From contig NZ_WRPP01000002.1 of the NCBI RefSeq assembly GCF_009760405.1, positions 434,001 through 498,000 on the forward strand: a stretch of 64,000 nucleotides of DNA. The letters run 5' to 3'. The translations under genes were made by a program, and so were the position numbers. The notes below the pieces were generated by a model that did no database searches, had not been told where the DNA came from, and worked only from the letters and a program-made list of their open reading frames with translations. The DNA comes from Nocardia terrae (GTDB lineage: Bacteria > Actinomycetota > Actinomycetes > Mycobacteriales > Mycobacteriaceae). Below are positions 1-10,566 of this stretch, in pieces (the stretch's first letter is position 1; every line of letters begins with the position of its first letter).

Positions 1-566
1 ACACCGGTCACCGCGTCGTTCTCGACGACCAGTTCGTCCACGCGGTGCCGGAACGCGAAGCGGACCTGCCCGCGCTTCTCGGCCTCGAGGACCGGTTCCA
101 GGAACACCCGCACGACCTCGGGGCCCGTGCCCCAGGTGAGGTGGAAGCGCGGCACCGAATTCCCGTGCCCGTCGGCGCTCACCCCGCCGCGCTCGGCCCA
201 GCCGACCACCGGGGTGACCCGCAGCCCGAGATCGTAGAGGTACTGGCGCTTCTCGGTGGCCGCGAATTCGACGTAGGCGCGCGCCCACTGCCGTGCCCAG
301 TGGTCCTCGTCCTCACGGTCGAAGCCGGCCGACCCGAACCAGTCCTGCATGGCGAGCTCGAGGCTGTCCTTGACGCCGAGCCGCCGCTGCTCGGGGCTGT
401 CGACGAAGAACAGTCCGCCCAGCGACCAGAACGCCTGCGCGCCGAGGTTGGCGCGGTTCTCCTGATCCAGGACGAGCACGCGGCGACCCGCCTTGACCAG
501 CTCGTGGGTGGCGACGAGACCGGCCAGACCGGCGCCGACGACGATGACATCCGGGTTCTCGATCAT
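1..566 (-). CDS. FAD-binding dehydrogenase, N-terminal part (runs off the left edge)
   Basis: The reverse strand reads a flavoprotein N-terminus with a Rossmann dinucleotide motif, VIVVGAGLAGLVA, followed by an acidic strand end (VLVLDQE), then a FWSLGGLFFVDSPEQRR segment. This pattern fits the FAD-binding dehydrogenases related to fumarate reductase and ketosteroid dehydrogenases (COG3573-like). Only about 188 codons lie inside the window. I chose the ATG at 566 over the one at 572 because the AAGGA ribosome site then has a spacing of 7 bases instead of 1. A perfect inverted repeat overlaps the probable -10 box upstream (589-610), so the gene is likely repressed by a TetR-type regulator not seen here. 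The substrate cannot be read from this fragment. Confidence 0.75.
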   Translation of the reverse strand, partial: MIENPDVIVVGAGLAGLVATHELVKAGRRVLVLDQENRANLGAQAFWSLGGLFFVDSPEQRRLGVKDSLELAMQDWFGSAGFDREDEDHWARQWARAYVEFAATEKRQYLYDLGLRVTPVVGWAERGGVSADGHGNSVPRFHLTWGTGPEVVRVFLEPVLEAEKRGQVRFAFRHRVDELVVENDAVTG

Positions 567-588
567 GCCCATGTCCTTGCGCTAGAAG

Positions 589-610
589 TTCGATACACAA
601 ATGTATCGAA
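589..610. promoter_or_regulatory. Perfect 9-4-9 inverted repeat over the FAD-dehydrogenase promoter
   Basis: TTCGATACA and TGTATCGAA face each other across CAAA. On the minus strand a -10 candidate TACATT (605-600) lies inside the repeat and a -35 candidate TGTACA (628-623) lies 17 bases upstream of it. A repressor bound here would block the promoter of the gene at 1-566. The arrangement resembles TetR-family operators; the regulator itself is not identified. Confidence 0.65.
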
Positions 611-633
611 CGAGGTCGAAGCTGTACAGGTCG

Positions 634-653
634 TCGGTACAGCGCTGTACCGA
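634..653. promoter_or_regulatory. 20-bp perfect palindrome between divergent genes
   Basis: TCGGTACAGCGCTGTACCGA is fully self-complementary over 20 bases. A further CTGTACAG palindrome lies at 622-629, giving three GTACAG/CTGTAC half-sites within about 30 bases. The site lies 35 bases upstream of the DNA glycosylase start and behind the -35 region of the divergent dehydrogenase, so it could control either gene. A specific regulator is not recognisable. Confidence 0.55.
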
Positions 654-688
654 ACCTGGTTGTCGGTGGGTCGTGGCATGGTTCGAGT

Positions 689-1924
689 GTGCCGACTTCC
701 TCGCCCGGATCAATGACACTCGCGGCGGCGCGCCGCACCGCGCTCGCGGCCCAGGGGTTCGGGGCGGCGCGACCGGGCGGAACGGCCACGCGGCGCGCGG
801 TCATGAAGGTGCTCGACAGCACGCGGCTGCTGCAACTGGACTCGGTGTCGGCGGTGGTGCGGGCGCACTACGCGCCGGTGTTCAGCCGGATCGGGGCCTA
901 CGACCAGAGCTTCTTGGACGAGGCGGCGTGGGCGCATACGGCTCGCCGGCCGCGGCGGCTGGTGGAGTACTGGGCGCACGAGGCCGCACTCATCCCCGTC
1001 GAGGACTGGTCGCTCATGCGGTGGCGGATGATCGACTACCGCCTGGGCCGGTGGCGAGGATTTCGGGAGGTCTTCGAACGCAATCCGATGCTGGCCGAGG
1101 ACATTCTGGGCGTGGTCAAGGAGTTCGGGCCGAGCACCGCGGGGGAGATCGAGCGGCATCTGGAGCTGGATCGGCCGCGTACCAAGGACCATTGGGGCTG
1201 GAACCACAGCGACACCAAGATCGTGTGCGAGGCGCTGTTCTCGGCGGGGGAGCTCACGGTGCCCAAACGTGTTGGCTTCCAGCGCTATTACGACCTCACC
1301 GGAAACGTCATCCCGGCCGAGGTGCTGGCGCACGAGCCAAGCGAGGCCGACGCGATCCGGGAGCTGATCCGCCGCGCGGCCGCGGCCCACGGCATCGGCA
1401 CCGAAACCGATCTGCGTGACTACTACCGGCTCAAGCGACAGCAGACCGAGCCCGCCATCGCGGATCTGCTCGCGTCGGGGGAGCTGGAGCAGGTGAGCGT
1501 CGAGGGCTGGGACAAGCCCGCGTATCTGCACGCCGAGGCGAGGACCCCGCGCCGGGTGACGGGTGCGGCGCTGCTGTGCCCGTTCGATCCGCTCATCTTC
1601 TTCCGCGATCGCACCGAGCGGCTCTTCGACTTCCACTACCGCATCGAGATCTACACGCCCGAACACAAACGCGTGCACGGGTATTACGTCTTCCCGTTCC
1701 TGCTCGACGGGGAACTGGTGGCGCGGGTCGACCTGCGGGCGGAACGCTCGACCGGGCGACTACTGGTCCCGGGAGCCTTCCTGGAGCCGGGCCGGGATGC
1801 CACCCGGGTCGCGGGCGCGCTGGCGGACGCCTTGCGGGAGATGGCCGACTGGCTCGAACTCGACACCGTGCAGGTCGGCGAAAAAGGCGATCTCGCACCG
1901 GAATTGCGGCGCGAGATCGCCTAG
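689..1924 (+). CDS. AlkX/YcaQ-type winged-helix DNA glycosylase (HTH_42 family)
   Basis: A protein of 411 residues matching the winged helix DNA-binding/AlkZ-like family (formerly DUF1006). The catalytic QxD motif is visible as QLD at residues 49-51 (LLQLDSVSAV). In characterised members QxQ (AlkZ) or QxD (YcaQ/AlkX) marks base-excision glycosylases acting on interstrand crosslinks and bulky alkylated bases. Repeated winged-helix segments fill the middle, and a beta-rich C-terminus (FHYRIEIYTPEHKR) is typical. The GTG at 689 gives the longest frame; ATG 713 is an alternative and neither has a clear ribosome site. The divergent neighbour and the palindrome at 634-653 suggest regulated expression. 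The function is inferred from the family. Confidence 0.8.
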   Translation: MPTSSPGSMTLAAARRTALAAQGFGAARPGGTATRRAVMKVLDSTRLLQLDSVSAVVRAHYAPVFSRIGAYDQSFLDEAAWAHTARRPRRLVEYWAHEAALIPVEDWSLMRWRMIDYRLGRWRGFREVFERNPMLAEDILGVVKEFGPSTAGEIERHLELDRPRTKDHWGWNHSDTKIVCEALFSAGELTVPKRVGFQRYYDLTGNVIPAEVLAHEPSEADAIRELIRRAAAAHGIGTETDLRDYYRLKRQQTEPAIADLLASGELEQVSVEGWDKPAYLHAEARTPRRVTGAALLCPFDPLIFFRDRTERLFDFHYRIEIYTPEHKRVHGYYVFPFLLDGELVARVDLRAERSTGRLLVPGAFLEPGRDATRVAGALADALREMADWLELDTVQVGEKGDLAPELRREIA

Positions 1925-1963
1925 GTTTCGGCGTCGCCGGAACTGGGATTCAGGGCCGCCGGG

Positions 1964-2314
1964 TCAGAACGGCCCGTCGGTCCAGGCGTTGAGCACGATG
2001 CCGTTCTTGCCGTCGCCCTTGCACTCGATGGTCATGGGGATCAACGGCCGCGGCGAATCACCCACGATGTAGGTGGGGGACTGGTAGCCGCTGCCGACCT
2101 GACGGGTGCCCAGGCACTCCACCACGGCGGCGTACCAGGTGTCCGCGGGGCAGGTGAAGGTGGCGGTGTCGAGCGTCCGGTCGATGCGGCAGACCTGGTC
2201 GGCGTGGGCGGCCGGGGCCGCCGACAGCGAGATCAGACCGGCCGCGCCGATACCGAGTGCGGAACCGAGCGCGAGCGACCGGCGACGCGGGTGGAGATGG
2301 TGATGATCGGTCAT
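1964..2314 (-). CDS. Small secreted protein of unknown function
   Basis: A 116-residue protein with a long N-region (MTDHHHLHPRRRS), a hydrophobic core and a probable signal-peptidase I site at AAHA-DQ near residue 39. The arginine pair at the start is not a strict Tat motif. The mature part is about 77 residues and holds four cysteines (VCRID, TFTCPA, VECLG, IECKG), enough for two disulfides. I do not recognise a named family. It converges on the glycosylase gene, leaving about 40 bases between the stops. Confidence 0.7.
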   Translation of the reverse strand: MTDHHHLHPRRRSLALGSALGIGAAGLISLSAAPAAHADQVCRIDRTLDTATFTCPADTWYAAVVECLGTRQVGSGYQSPTYIVGDSPRPLIPMTIECKGDGKNGIVLNAWTDGPF

Positions 2315-2432
2315 CGAACAAACTCCCTCGTATACGGACAGATCAAAACGGTTCGGTCCATACTGACCGCGAGAACCGCTGGGCGGCCGAATCTTGCGCA
2401 GATCGGTTTCCGGCGTGGCGCGCCCACGCCAC

Positions 2433-2600
2433 TCAGATCGCGACCGCCGGCTCCGGCGCGGGCAGCCCGGCGTAGACCGACACCGATCGGTTCTTGGATT
2501 CGGCCGACCCGGGCACGGACACCGCGACCAGCGCGGCGGCGGCCAGGCACACGGCCCCGGCGATGGCGAGCGAGCGGCGGCGCAGGCGCAGACGGATCAT
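2433..2600 (-). CDS. 55-residue putative exported peptide
   Basis: A short frame beginning MIRLRLRRRSLAIAGAV and ending GLPAPEPAVAI. It has a basic N-terminus (six arginines), a hydrophobic segment rich in Ala, Leu and Val (about residues 11-28) and a possible cleavage site at GSA-ES, which would leave a mature tail of only about 22 residues. The start codon at 2600 is preceded by GAGGAAGACGCC, a good ribosome site at normal spacing, which is the main evidence that it is a gene. It points the same way as the secreted protein at 1964-2314. Function unknown; it could be a degraded exported protein. Confidence 0.5.
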   Translation of the reverse strand: MIRLRLRRRSLAIAGAVCLAAAALVAVSVPGSAESKNRSVSVYAGLPAPEPAVAI

Positions 2601-2710
2601 GGCGTCTTCCTCTCTGAACTGATCTTGCCGATACTTCGTCGCCGCGGCCCCCGCGGATGGCCGCCCGGTCGCGCGGCGGGTGTGTCGGAGGGCATGACTA
2701 ACCTGGACGC

Positions 2711-4834
2711 GTGGCAGATCCCGCGACCTACCGGCCCGCCCCGGGCACCATTCCCGTCGAACCCGGCGTCTACAAGTTCCGGGACAAATTCGGGCAGGTC
2801 ATCTATGTCGGTAAGGCGAAAAGCCTGCGGAGCCGCCTGAACTCGTACTTCGCGGACGTGGCCGGGCTGCACCCGCGCACCCGGCAGATGGTGACCACGG
2901 CGGCCGGCGTCGAGTGGACCGTGGTGTCCACCGAGGTGGAAGCGCTGCAGCTGGAATACAACTGGATCAAGGAATTCGATCCGCGCTTCAATGTCCGCTA
3001 CCGCGACGACAAGTCGTATCCGGTGCTGGCGGTCAGCCTCGACGAGGAATACCCGCGGGTGTTCGTCTACCGGGGCGCCCGCAAGAAGGGCGTGCGCTAC
3101 TTCGGCCCCTATGCCCACGCCTGGGCCATCCGCGAGACCCTGGATCTGCTGCTGCGCGTGTTCCCGGTGCGCACCTGCTCGGCGGGAGTCTTCAAGCGGC
3201 ACAGCCAGATCGGGCGTCCCTGCCTGCTCGGCTACATCGACAAGTGCTCCGCGCCCTGCATCGGGCGGGTGAGCGCGGCCGAGCACCGCCGGATCGTGGA
3301 GGACTTCTGCGACTTCCTCGCGGGCAAGACCGATCGCCTGGTCAAACAGCTCGAACGCCGCATGCACGAGGCCGCCGACGAGCTCGACTTCGAACAGGCC
3401 GCCCGCCTGCGCGACGATGTGCAGGCACTCAAGCGCGCGCTCGAGAAGCAGGCGGTGGTGCTCGGCACGGGTACCGACGCCGATGTCATCAACTTCGCGG
3501 TGGACGAACTCGAGGTCGCCGTGCAGGTTTTCCACGTGCGCGATGGGCGGGTACGCGGTCAACGCGGCTGGGTCGTCGACAAATCCGGCGACGCTCTGGA
3601 CCTGGAAGAGCCCGAGGCGACGATCGGGAATTCGGACGCGGGTTCGGAGAGTCCGGTCGCGGCGGCCACCGCGAGCGTCGAAGGCTCGGAGGCCGCGCGC
3701 GCCCCCGAGGATGTCGAGCAGGAGCCGGTGCGGGTCGGCGGTGAACTGGCCGCGCTGGTGGAACAGTTCCTCACCCAGTTCTACGGCGAGCAGACCGCCG
3801 TCGCGGCGCAGAGCGGCGACGAGCAGCCCGGCGCGGTGGTCCCGCGCGAGGTGCTGGTTCCGGCGCTGCCCAATGACCATGAGCAGGTGCAGAATTGGCT
3901 CTCGGCGCTGCGCGGGTCGGCGGTGCAGTTGCGGGTGCCGCAGCGCGGGGACAAGAAGGCCCTCGCCGAGACCGTGCAGCGCAATGCGCAGGAGGCCCTC
4001 GCGCAGCACAAGCTCAAGCGGGCCGGTGACCTGACCGCGCGGTCGGCCGCGCTGCAGGAGTTGCAGGACGCCCTGGATCTGGACAGCGCCCCGCTGCGGA
4101 TCGAATGTGTGGACATCTCGCACGTACAGGGCACCGATGTGGTGGCCTCGCTGGTCGTCTTCGAGGACGGCCTGGCCCGCAAGTCCGAGTACCGGCACTA
4201 CTCGATCAAGGAAGCCGCCGGTGACGGCCGCTCCGACGATGTCGGCTCCATCGCCGAGGTGACCCGCCGCCGCTTCGGCAAGCTCCGTCGCGAGCTCGAC
4301 GCCGCAGAGGCAGCCGAGCTCGAATCAGGTTCGGCGGCAGGCGAATCCGATCTGCCGCCGGGCATCGACCCCAAGACCGGCAAGCCGCGCCGCTTCTCCT
4401 ACCCGCCCAACCTCTACGTGGTCGACGGCGGTCAGCCCCAGGTCAACGCGGCCGCCGAGGTGCTCGACGAGCTGGGCATCACCGATGTCGCGGTGATCGG
4501 CCTGGCCAAGCGCCTGGAGGAGGTCTGGGTGCCGAACGAGCCGGATCCTGTGATCATGCCGCGCACCAGCGAGGCGCTGTATCTGCTGCAGCGCGTGCGC
4601 GACGAGGCCCACCGCTTCGCCATCACCTTCCACCGCTCCAAGCGTTCGCGGCGGATGACCGAATCGGTGCTGGATTCGGTGCCGGGGCTGGGCGCGGCCC
4701 GTAAGACCGCGCTGGTCCAGCACTTCGGGTCGGTGGCCAAGCTCAAGCAGGCTACGGTGGAGCAGATCATCGAGGTCCCGGGCATCGGCGCGGCCACCGC
4801 GAAGGCGGTGCTGGCCGCTCTGCAGGCCCAGTGA
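2711..4834 (+). CDS. uvrC: UvrABC excinuclease subunit C
   Basis: UvrC makes the two incisions around a lesion after UvrA/UvrB recognition. The 707-residue frame shows the GIY-YIG nuclease domain (GVY 19-21, IYVG 31-34), the UVR coiled segment that binds UvrB (about 200-235, [13 protein letters not shown]), the RNase H-like nuclease half (about 430-610, with [14 protein letters not shown] and [12 protein letters not shown]), and C-terminal helix-hairpin-helix repeats ([24 protein letters not shown]). Two acidic, Ala/Glu-rich linkers (about 296-345 and 520-545) make it longer than E. coli UvrC (610). The GTG start has TAACCT six bases upstream and no clear Shine-Dalgarno at proper distance, so the transcript may be leaderless. 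It leads the conserved rapZ-yvcK-whiA cluster. Confidence 0.97.
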   Translation: MADPATYRPAPGTIPVEPGVYKFRDKFGQVIYVGKAKSLRSRLNSYFADVAGLHPRTRQMVTTAAGVEWTVVSTEVEALQLEYNWIKEFDPRFNVRYRDDKSYPVLAVSLDEEYPRVFVYRGARKKGVRYFGPYAHAWAIRETLDLLLRVFPVRTCSAGVFKRHSQIGRPCLLGYIDKCSAPCIGRVSAAEHRRIVEDFCDFLAGKTDRLVKQLERRMHEAADELDFEQAARLRDDVQALKRALEKQAVVLGTGTDADVINFAVDELEVAVQVFHVRDGRVRGQRGWVVDKSGDALDLEEPEATIGNSDAGSESPVAAATASVEGSEAARAPEDVEQEPVRVGGELAALVEQFLTQFYGEQTAVAAQSGDEQPGAVVPREVLVPALPNDHEQVQNWLSALRGSAVQLRVPQRGDKKALAETVQRNAQEALAQHKLKRAGDLTARSAALQELQDALDLDSAPLRIECVDISHVQGTDVVASLVVFEDGLARKSEYRHYSIKEAAGDGRSDDVGSIAEVTRRRFGKLRRELDAAEAAELESGSAAGESDLPPGIDPKTGKPRRFSYPPNLYVVDGGQPQVNAAAEVLDELGITDVAVIGLAKRLEEVWVPNEPDPVIMPRTSEALYLLQRVRDEAHRFAITFHRSKRSRRMTESVLDSVPGLGAARKTALVQHFGSVAKLKQATVEQIIEVPGIGAATAKAVLAALQAQ

Positions 4835-4925
4835 GGTCGCGCGGCGCGACACGTCTCATACCTCGTCGGGTGTGGCGTGATGTACCGCGCGCCGTGGCGC
4901 GTCGATCGGGACGCACCGGGTAGAG

Positions 4926-4960
4926 TGCGACACGCCGATAGGTAAAACTGCGACACGCCG
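4926..4960. repeat. Two 12-bp direct repeats upstream of rapZ
   Basis: TGCGACACGCCG occurs at 4926-4937 and again at 4949-4960, 23 bases apart start to start. They lie in the 243-bp gap between uvrC and rapZ, about 120-150 bases upstream of the rapZ start. Direct repeats at about two helical turns could be tandem protein sites. No protein is assigned. Confidence 0.4.
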
Positions 4961-5077
4961 TGTGTGCAGGTCGGGAGCAGAAATCACAGCTGTGTTGCGC
5001 TCCCGTCGTGTGCCTGCCGCGTTCGCGGGCATCGGTGCAGGATGATCGAGGGAACTCCAGACACGAACCGGTAGGAC

Positions 5078-6073
5078 ATGACGCGCGTCGAAGCCAGTAC
5101 TGATACGGCCGAAAACAGCAAGACAACCGAGAGTGATTCCCAGCCGACCGCTCGCCGCGGGCGGTCCCTACCCGACTCCGCGCCGGTCGAGGTCGTCATC
5201 GTGACGGGCCTGTCCGGCGCCGGCCGCGGCACCGCCGCACGGGTGCTCGAGGATCTGGGCTACTACGTGGCCGACAACCTCCCACCCGAATTGATCGCTC
5301 GCATGGTCGATCTCGGCCGCAATGCCGAACCGCCCATCCGCAAACTCGCGCTCGTCATGGACGTGCGCAACCGCTTCTTCACCGGCAATCTCGCCGCGGT
5401 CGGCGAACAGCTACGGGCGGCGGGCGTGCGCACCCGCATCCTGTTCCTGGAAGCCTCCGACGATGTGCTGATCCGCCGCTTCGGTTTCGCGAGGCGACGC
5501 CATCCGCTGCAGTCCGAGAGCGCCGACGGCACCCTGACCGCCGGCATCGCCGCCGAACGCCAGCGCCTGGACCCGGTGAAAACCGCCGCCGACGTGGTCA
5601 TCGACACCACGGCGCTGTCCATCCACCAGTTGCACCGCAAGCTCGAGGAGGTCTACGGCGGCGACACCGCCACCGTCCTGCAGTTGACCGTTCAGTCGTT
5701 CGGTTTCAAGTACGGAGTCCCGCTCGACGCCGACATGGTGTTCGATTTGCGTTTTCTGCCGAATCCACATTGGATTCCCGAACTCCGCGAAAAGACCGGA
5801 CAGGATGCCCCGGTCAGCGAGTATGTGTTGTCGCGCCCCGGCGCTCAGGACTATCTGGGCACCGCGCGGCATCTCGTCGACCTGACGACCGAGGGTTACC
5901 GCCAAGAGGGGAAGCGATACATGACCGTGGCAGTGGGCTGCACCGGCGGGAAGCACCGCAGTGTGGCCGTAGCGGAGGCACTGGGCGACGCGCTGGGCGC
6001 GGAGAAAGCTCTGTCCGACGAGGACACCGGTGTCGTGGTGCGGGTGGTCCATCGAGATCTGGGGCGGGAATGA
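5078..6073 (+). CDS. rapZ: RapZ-family nucleotide-binding regulator
   Basis: A 331-residue protein of the RapZ/YvcJ family. In E. coli RapZ is an RNase adaptor that tunes glucosamine-6-phosphate synthesis; the actinobacterial role is less clear. The N-terminal ATPase fold has the P-loop GLSGAGRGTAA (about 46-56), with Arg in place of the usual Lys, as also seen in the mycobacterial protein. The C-terminal RNA-binding-like domain carries FGFKYGVPLDADMVFD, FLPNPHW and the diagnostic GCTGGKHRSV. A low-complexity N-terminal 35 residues precede the fold. Its stop overlaps the yvcK start (ATGA), so the two are translationally coupled. Confidence 0.95.
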   Translation: MTRVEASTDTAENSKTTESDSQPTARRGRSLPDSAPVEVVIVTGLSGAGRGTAARVLEDLGYYVADNLPPELIARMVDLGRNAEPPIRKLALVMDVRNRFFTGNLAAVGEQLRAAGVRTRILFLEASDDVLIRRFGFARRRHPLQSESADGTLTAGIAAERQRLDPVKTAADVVIDTTALSIHQLHRKLEEVYGGDTATVLQLTVQSFGFKYGVPLDADMVFDLRFLPNPHWIPELREKTGQDAPVSEYVLSRPGAQDYLGTARHLVDLTTEGYRQEGKRYMTVAVGCTGGKHRSVAVAEALGDALGAEKALSDEDTGVVVRVVHRDLGRE

Positions 6074-7128
6074 GTGAGACGAACTCCGGCCGCACCGCCA
6101 ATCCGGCAATCGTGGCCCTCGGGGGCGGCCACGGCCTCTATTCGACGCTGACCGCCATCCGGCGGCTCACCCGCAAGATCACCGCGGTGGTGACGGTCGC
6201 CGACGACGGCGGCTCCTCGGGACGGCTACGCTCCGAGCTCGGCATGCTGCCCCCGGGCGATCTGCGAATGGCGTTGGCGGCCTTGGCCGAAGAGGCCGAC
6301 GGCATCTGGGCGCGAACTTTGCAACATCGCTTCGGCGGCACCGGCGCGCTGGCCGGGCATTCGGTGGGCAATCTGATCCTGGCGGGCCTCACCGAGGAGC
6401 TCGGCGACCCCGTTGCCGCCCTCGACGAGGCCGGCAAGGTCCTGCGCATCACCGGCCGGGTACTACCGATGTCGCCGATCGCGCTGACCATCGAGGCGGA
6501 TGTTTCTGGGCTGGAAGGCGATCCGCGTGTGAGCCGCTGCATCCGTGGTCAGGTCGCCGTGGCGACCACCCCGGGCAAGGTGCGCAGAGTGCGGCTGATC
6601 CCCTCGGATCCGCCCGCCTGCCCCGAGGCGACCTCGGCCATCGAGCACGCCGACGTGGTCGTGCTGGGCCCGGGCAGCTGGTTCACGAGCGTCATCCCGC
6701 ATGTGCTGGTGCCCGAATTGCACGAAGCTCTGCTGCACACGCGGGCGCGGAAAGTGCTGGTGCTCAACCTCGCTGCCGAACCGGGCGAAACGGCCGGATT
6801 CTCCGCGGAGCGGCACCTGCATGTATTGTCCCAGCACGCACCGGATTTCACAGTCGACCATGTTTTGGTGGACTCCGGTTCCGTACCCGAGGGTAGGGAA
6901 CGCGAACATCTGGCAAGAGCTGCCGAACAGCTGCGTGCGCGAGTAACCTTCGCTGATGTCGCCGAGGCGGGGACGGACCGGCACCACCCCGGAAAGCTTG
7001 CCGCCGCACTGGATCAGGTGATCCGGCAACCTCGGCCGGAATTGGCAGGGCTTCGAGTCGAAGGACGGCATATGGGCCAACGTGTGCGGTCCGGGTTGGG
7101 TGGAAAGGAGCGCGTCTCGTGGCGATGA
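6070..7128 (+). CDS. yvcK: YvcK/CuvA gluconeogenesis and cell-wall factor
   Basis: A 352-residue CofD-like protein. YvcK (CuvA in mycobacteria) binds UDP-GlcNAc-type ligands and is needed for growth on gluconeogenic carbon sources and for correct peptidoglycan placement. Sequence marks: the nucleotide loop [14 protein letters not shown] at about 14-27, [12 protein letters not shown], the phosphate-contact region GHSVGNLIL and [15 protein letters not shown]. The ATG overlaps the rapZ stop by four bases, and its own end overlaps the whiA start by ten, so rapZ-yvcK-whiA is one coupled unit. The extension after about residue 320 is basic and not conserved as far as I can tell. Confidence 0.95.
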   Translation: MSETNSGRTANPAIVALGGGHGLYSTLTAIRRLTRKITAVVTVADDGGSSGRLRSELGMLPPGDLRMALAALAEEADGIWARTLQHRFGGTGALAGHSVGNLILAGLTEELGDPVAALDEAGKVLRITGRVLPMSPIALTIEADVSGLEGDPRVSRCIRGQVAVATTPGKVRRVRLIPSDPPACPEATSAIEHADVVVLGPGSWFTSVIPHVLVPELHEALLHTRARKVLVLNLAAEPGETAGFSAERHLHVLSQHAPDFTVDHVLVDSGSVPEGREREHLARAAEQLRARVTFADVAEAGTDRHHPGKLAAALDQVIRQPRPELAGLRVEGRHMGQRVRSGLGGKERVSWR

Positions 7129-8102
7129 CAGCGGAAGTGAAGGACGAGCTGAGCCGACTCTCTGTATCACAGGTGAGTTCGCGCAAGGCCGAACTGTCCG
7201 CGCTACTGCGGTTCGCCGGTGGATTGCACATCGTCGGCGGTCGGGTGATCGTCGAAGCCGAGGTGGACATGGGTTCCATCGCGCGTCGGCTGCGTCGAGA
7301 AATCTTCGAGCTGTACGGCTACGGCTCGGACGTGCATGTCCTCGGCGCTGGCGGGCTCCGGAAAACCTCCCGGTATGTAGTGCGGGTTTCCAAGGAAGGC
7401 GAGGCGCTGGCGCGCCAGACCGGTTTACTCGATGTGCGCGGGCGCCCGGTACGTGGGCTGCCGGCCCAGGTGGTGGGCGGCAGCATCGGCGACGCCGAAG
7501 CCGCTTGGCGCGGCGCGTTTCTCGCGCACGGTTCGCTCACCGAACCGGGTCGCTCCTCGGCGCTGGAGGTGAGCTGCCCCGGGCCGGAGGCCGCGCTCGC
7601 CCTGGTCGGCGCGGCCCGGCGGATGGGCATCTCGGCCAAGGCGCGCGAGGTGCGCGGCACCGATCGAGTCGTGGTGCGCGACGGTGAGGCCATCGGCGCT
7701 CTGCTCACCCGCATGGGTGCGCAGGACACCCGGCTCACCTGGGAGGAGCGGCGCATGCGCCGCGAGGTCCGGGCGACCGCCAACCGGCTGGCCAACTTCG
7801 ACGACGCGAACCTGCGTCGTTCGGCGCGGGCGGCGGTCGCGGCCGCGGCCCGGGTGGAGCGCGCGCTCGAAATACTGAGCGACGATGTGCCCGACCACTT
7901 GGCCGCCGCCGGCAAGCTGCGCGTGCTGCACCGGCAGGCGTCGCTCGAGGAGCTGGGCCAGCTGGCCGAGCCGCCCATGACGAAAGACGCTGTGGCGGGC
8001 CGGATTCGGCGGCTGCTGTCGATGGCGGACCGTCGTGCCAAGGAACTCGGGGTGCCCGATACCGAAAGCGCGGTCACCGCAGAGCTGCTCGAAGAGGCAT
8101 GA
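7119..8102 (+). CDS. whiA: WhiA sporulation/cell-division transcription factor
   Basis: A 327-residue WhiA. The family combines an N-terminal LAGLIDADG-homing-endonuclease-like fold (about 90-210, [12 protein letters not shown]), without nuclease activity, with a C-terminal helix-turn-helix (about 240-310, [20 protein letters not shown] then [18 protein letters not shown]). In Streptomyces it works with WhiB at promoters of division genes. The GTG at 7119 is preferred over ATG 7125 because AAAGGAG (7104-7110) sits eight bases upstream. It overlaps yvcK by ten bases. A small hairpin (8104-8110 with 8117-8123) follows the stop. Confidence 0.96.
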   Translation: MAMTAEVKDELSRLSVSQVSSRKAELSALLRFAGGLHIVGGRVIVEAEVDMGSIARRLRREIFELYGYGSDVHVLGAGGLRKTSRYVVRVSKEGEALARQTGLLDVRGRPVRGLPAQVVGGSIGDAEAAWRGAFLAHGSLTEPGRSSALEVSCPGPEAALALVGAARRMGISAKAREVRGTDRVVVRDGEAIGALLTRMGAQDTRLTWEERRMRREVRATANRLANFDDANLRRSARAAVAAAARVERALEILSDDVPDHLAAAGKLRVLHRQASLEELGQLAEPPMTKDAVAGRIRRLLSMADRRAKELGVPDTESAVTAELLEEA

Positions 8103-8208
8103 ATCACGCGCGCTGCCGCGTGAACTGATTTACAGTACTGAGTAATCCCGTTCGGAAGCGTCGCAACCCTTGTGGTGGCGGCGCTTCCGCCGTATGTGAC
8201 GAAAGTGA

Positions 8209-9330
<1,122 letters not shown>

Positions 9331-9336
9331 GCGCCG

Positions 9337-10563
9337 ATGACGATCAAGACACTCCAGGATCTGCTGAACGAGGGTGTCGAGGGTCGGGGCGTGCTCGTGC
9401 GCTCCGACCTGAACGTTCCCCTCGACAACGGCGTCATCACCGATCCGGGCCGCATCATCGCGTCCGCGCCGACCATCAAGGCGCTGGCCGAGGCCGGCGC
9501 GAAGGTCGTGGTGACCGCGCATCTGGGCCGCCCGAAGGGTGAGCCGGATCCGAAGTTCTCGCTCGCGCCGGTGGCCGCGCGCCTGGCCGAGGAGCTGGGC
9601 CGCAATGTCCAGCTGGCCGGTGACGTGGTGGGCTACGACGCGCTCTCGCGCTCGGAGGGCCTCACCGACGGCGACGTCATGCTGCTCGAGAACGTGCGCT
9701 TCGACGCGCGTGAGACCAGCAAGGACGACGCCGAGCGGACCAAGCTGGCCAAGGCCCTGGTCGAACTCGTCGGCGAGGACGGCGCTTTCGTGTCCGACGG
9801 CTTCGGCGTCGTGCACCGCAAGCAGGCGTCGGTCTACGACGTGGCCAAGCTGCTGCCGCACTACGCGGGTGGCCTGGTCGCCGCCGAGACCGAGGTGCTG
9901 AAGAAGCTCACCGAGAACCCGGAGCGCCCGTACGCGGTCGTGCTCGGCGGTTCCAAGGTCTCCGACAAGCTGGCGGTCATCGAGGCGCTCGCGCCGAAGG
10001 TCGACACGCTGGTCATCGGCGGCGGCATGTGCTTCACCTTCCTTGCCGCACAGGGCCTTTCGGTGGGCACCTCGCTGCTGCAGGAAGAGATGATCGAGAC
10101 CTGCAAGGGCCTGCTGGACAAGTACGCCGACGTCATCCACCTGCCGGTGGACATCGTCGTCGCCGACAAGTTCGCCGCCGACGCGGAGTCGAAGACCGTG
10201 CCCGCCAACGAGATTCCCGACGGCTGGATGGGCCTGGACATCGGCCCCGACTCGGCCGCGCGTTTCGGCGCGCTGCTGACCGAGGCCAAGACCGTGTTCT
10301 GGAACGGCCCGATGGGTGTGTTCGAGTTCGAGAAGTTCTCGGCCGGCACCCGCGGTGTCGCCGAGGCCATCGCGGTCGCCACCTCCAAGGGCGCGTTCAC
10401 GGTGGTCGGCGGCGGTGACTCGGCCGCGGCCGTGCGCACCCTGGGTCTGCCCGACGACGGTTTCTCGCACATCTCCACCGGCGGCGGCGCGTCGCTGGAA
10501 TACCTGGAGGGCAAGGAACTTCCCGGCCTCGCTGTGCTTGAAGAAACACAGTTGGAGGGCTGA
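9337..10563 (+). CDS. pgk: Phosphoglycerate kinase
   Basis: Transfers phosphate from 1,3-bisphosphoglycerate to ADP. At 408 residues the length is normal. The N-domain has [14 protein letters not shown] (the RxDxN substrate motif), TAHLGRPKG and the basic-patch residues; the C-domain has the nucleotide loop [20 protein letters not shown] and GGGDSAAAV, with [13 protein letters not shown] at the end. It lies six bases after gap and three bases before tpiA. ATG start directly after the gap stop, no separate promoter visible. Confidence 0.98.
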   Translation: MTIKTLQDLLNEGVEGRGVLVRSDLNVPLDNGVITDPGRIIASAPTIKALAEAGAKVVVTAHLGRPKGEPDPKFSLAPVAARLAEELGRNVQLAGDVVGYDALSRSEGLTDGDVMLLENVRFDARETSKDDAERTKLAKALVELVGEDGAFVSDGFGVVHRKQASVYDVAKLLPHYAGGLVAAETEVLKKLTENPERPYAVVLGGSKVSDKLAVIEALAPKVDTLVIGGGMCFTFLAAQGLSVGTSLLQEEMIETCKGLLDKYADVIHLPVDIVVADKFAADAESKTVPANEIPDGWMGLDIGPDSAARFGALLTEAKTVFWNGPMGVFEFEKFSAGTRGVAEAIAVATSKGAFTVVGGGDSAAAVRTLGLPDDGFSHISTGGGASLEYLEGKELPGLAVLEETQLEG

Positions 10564-10566
10564 ACC

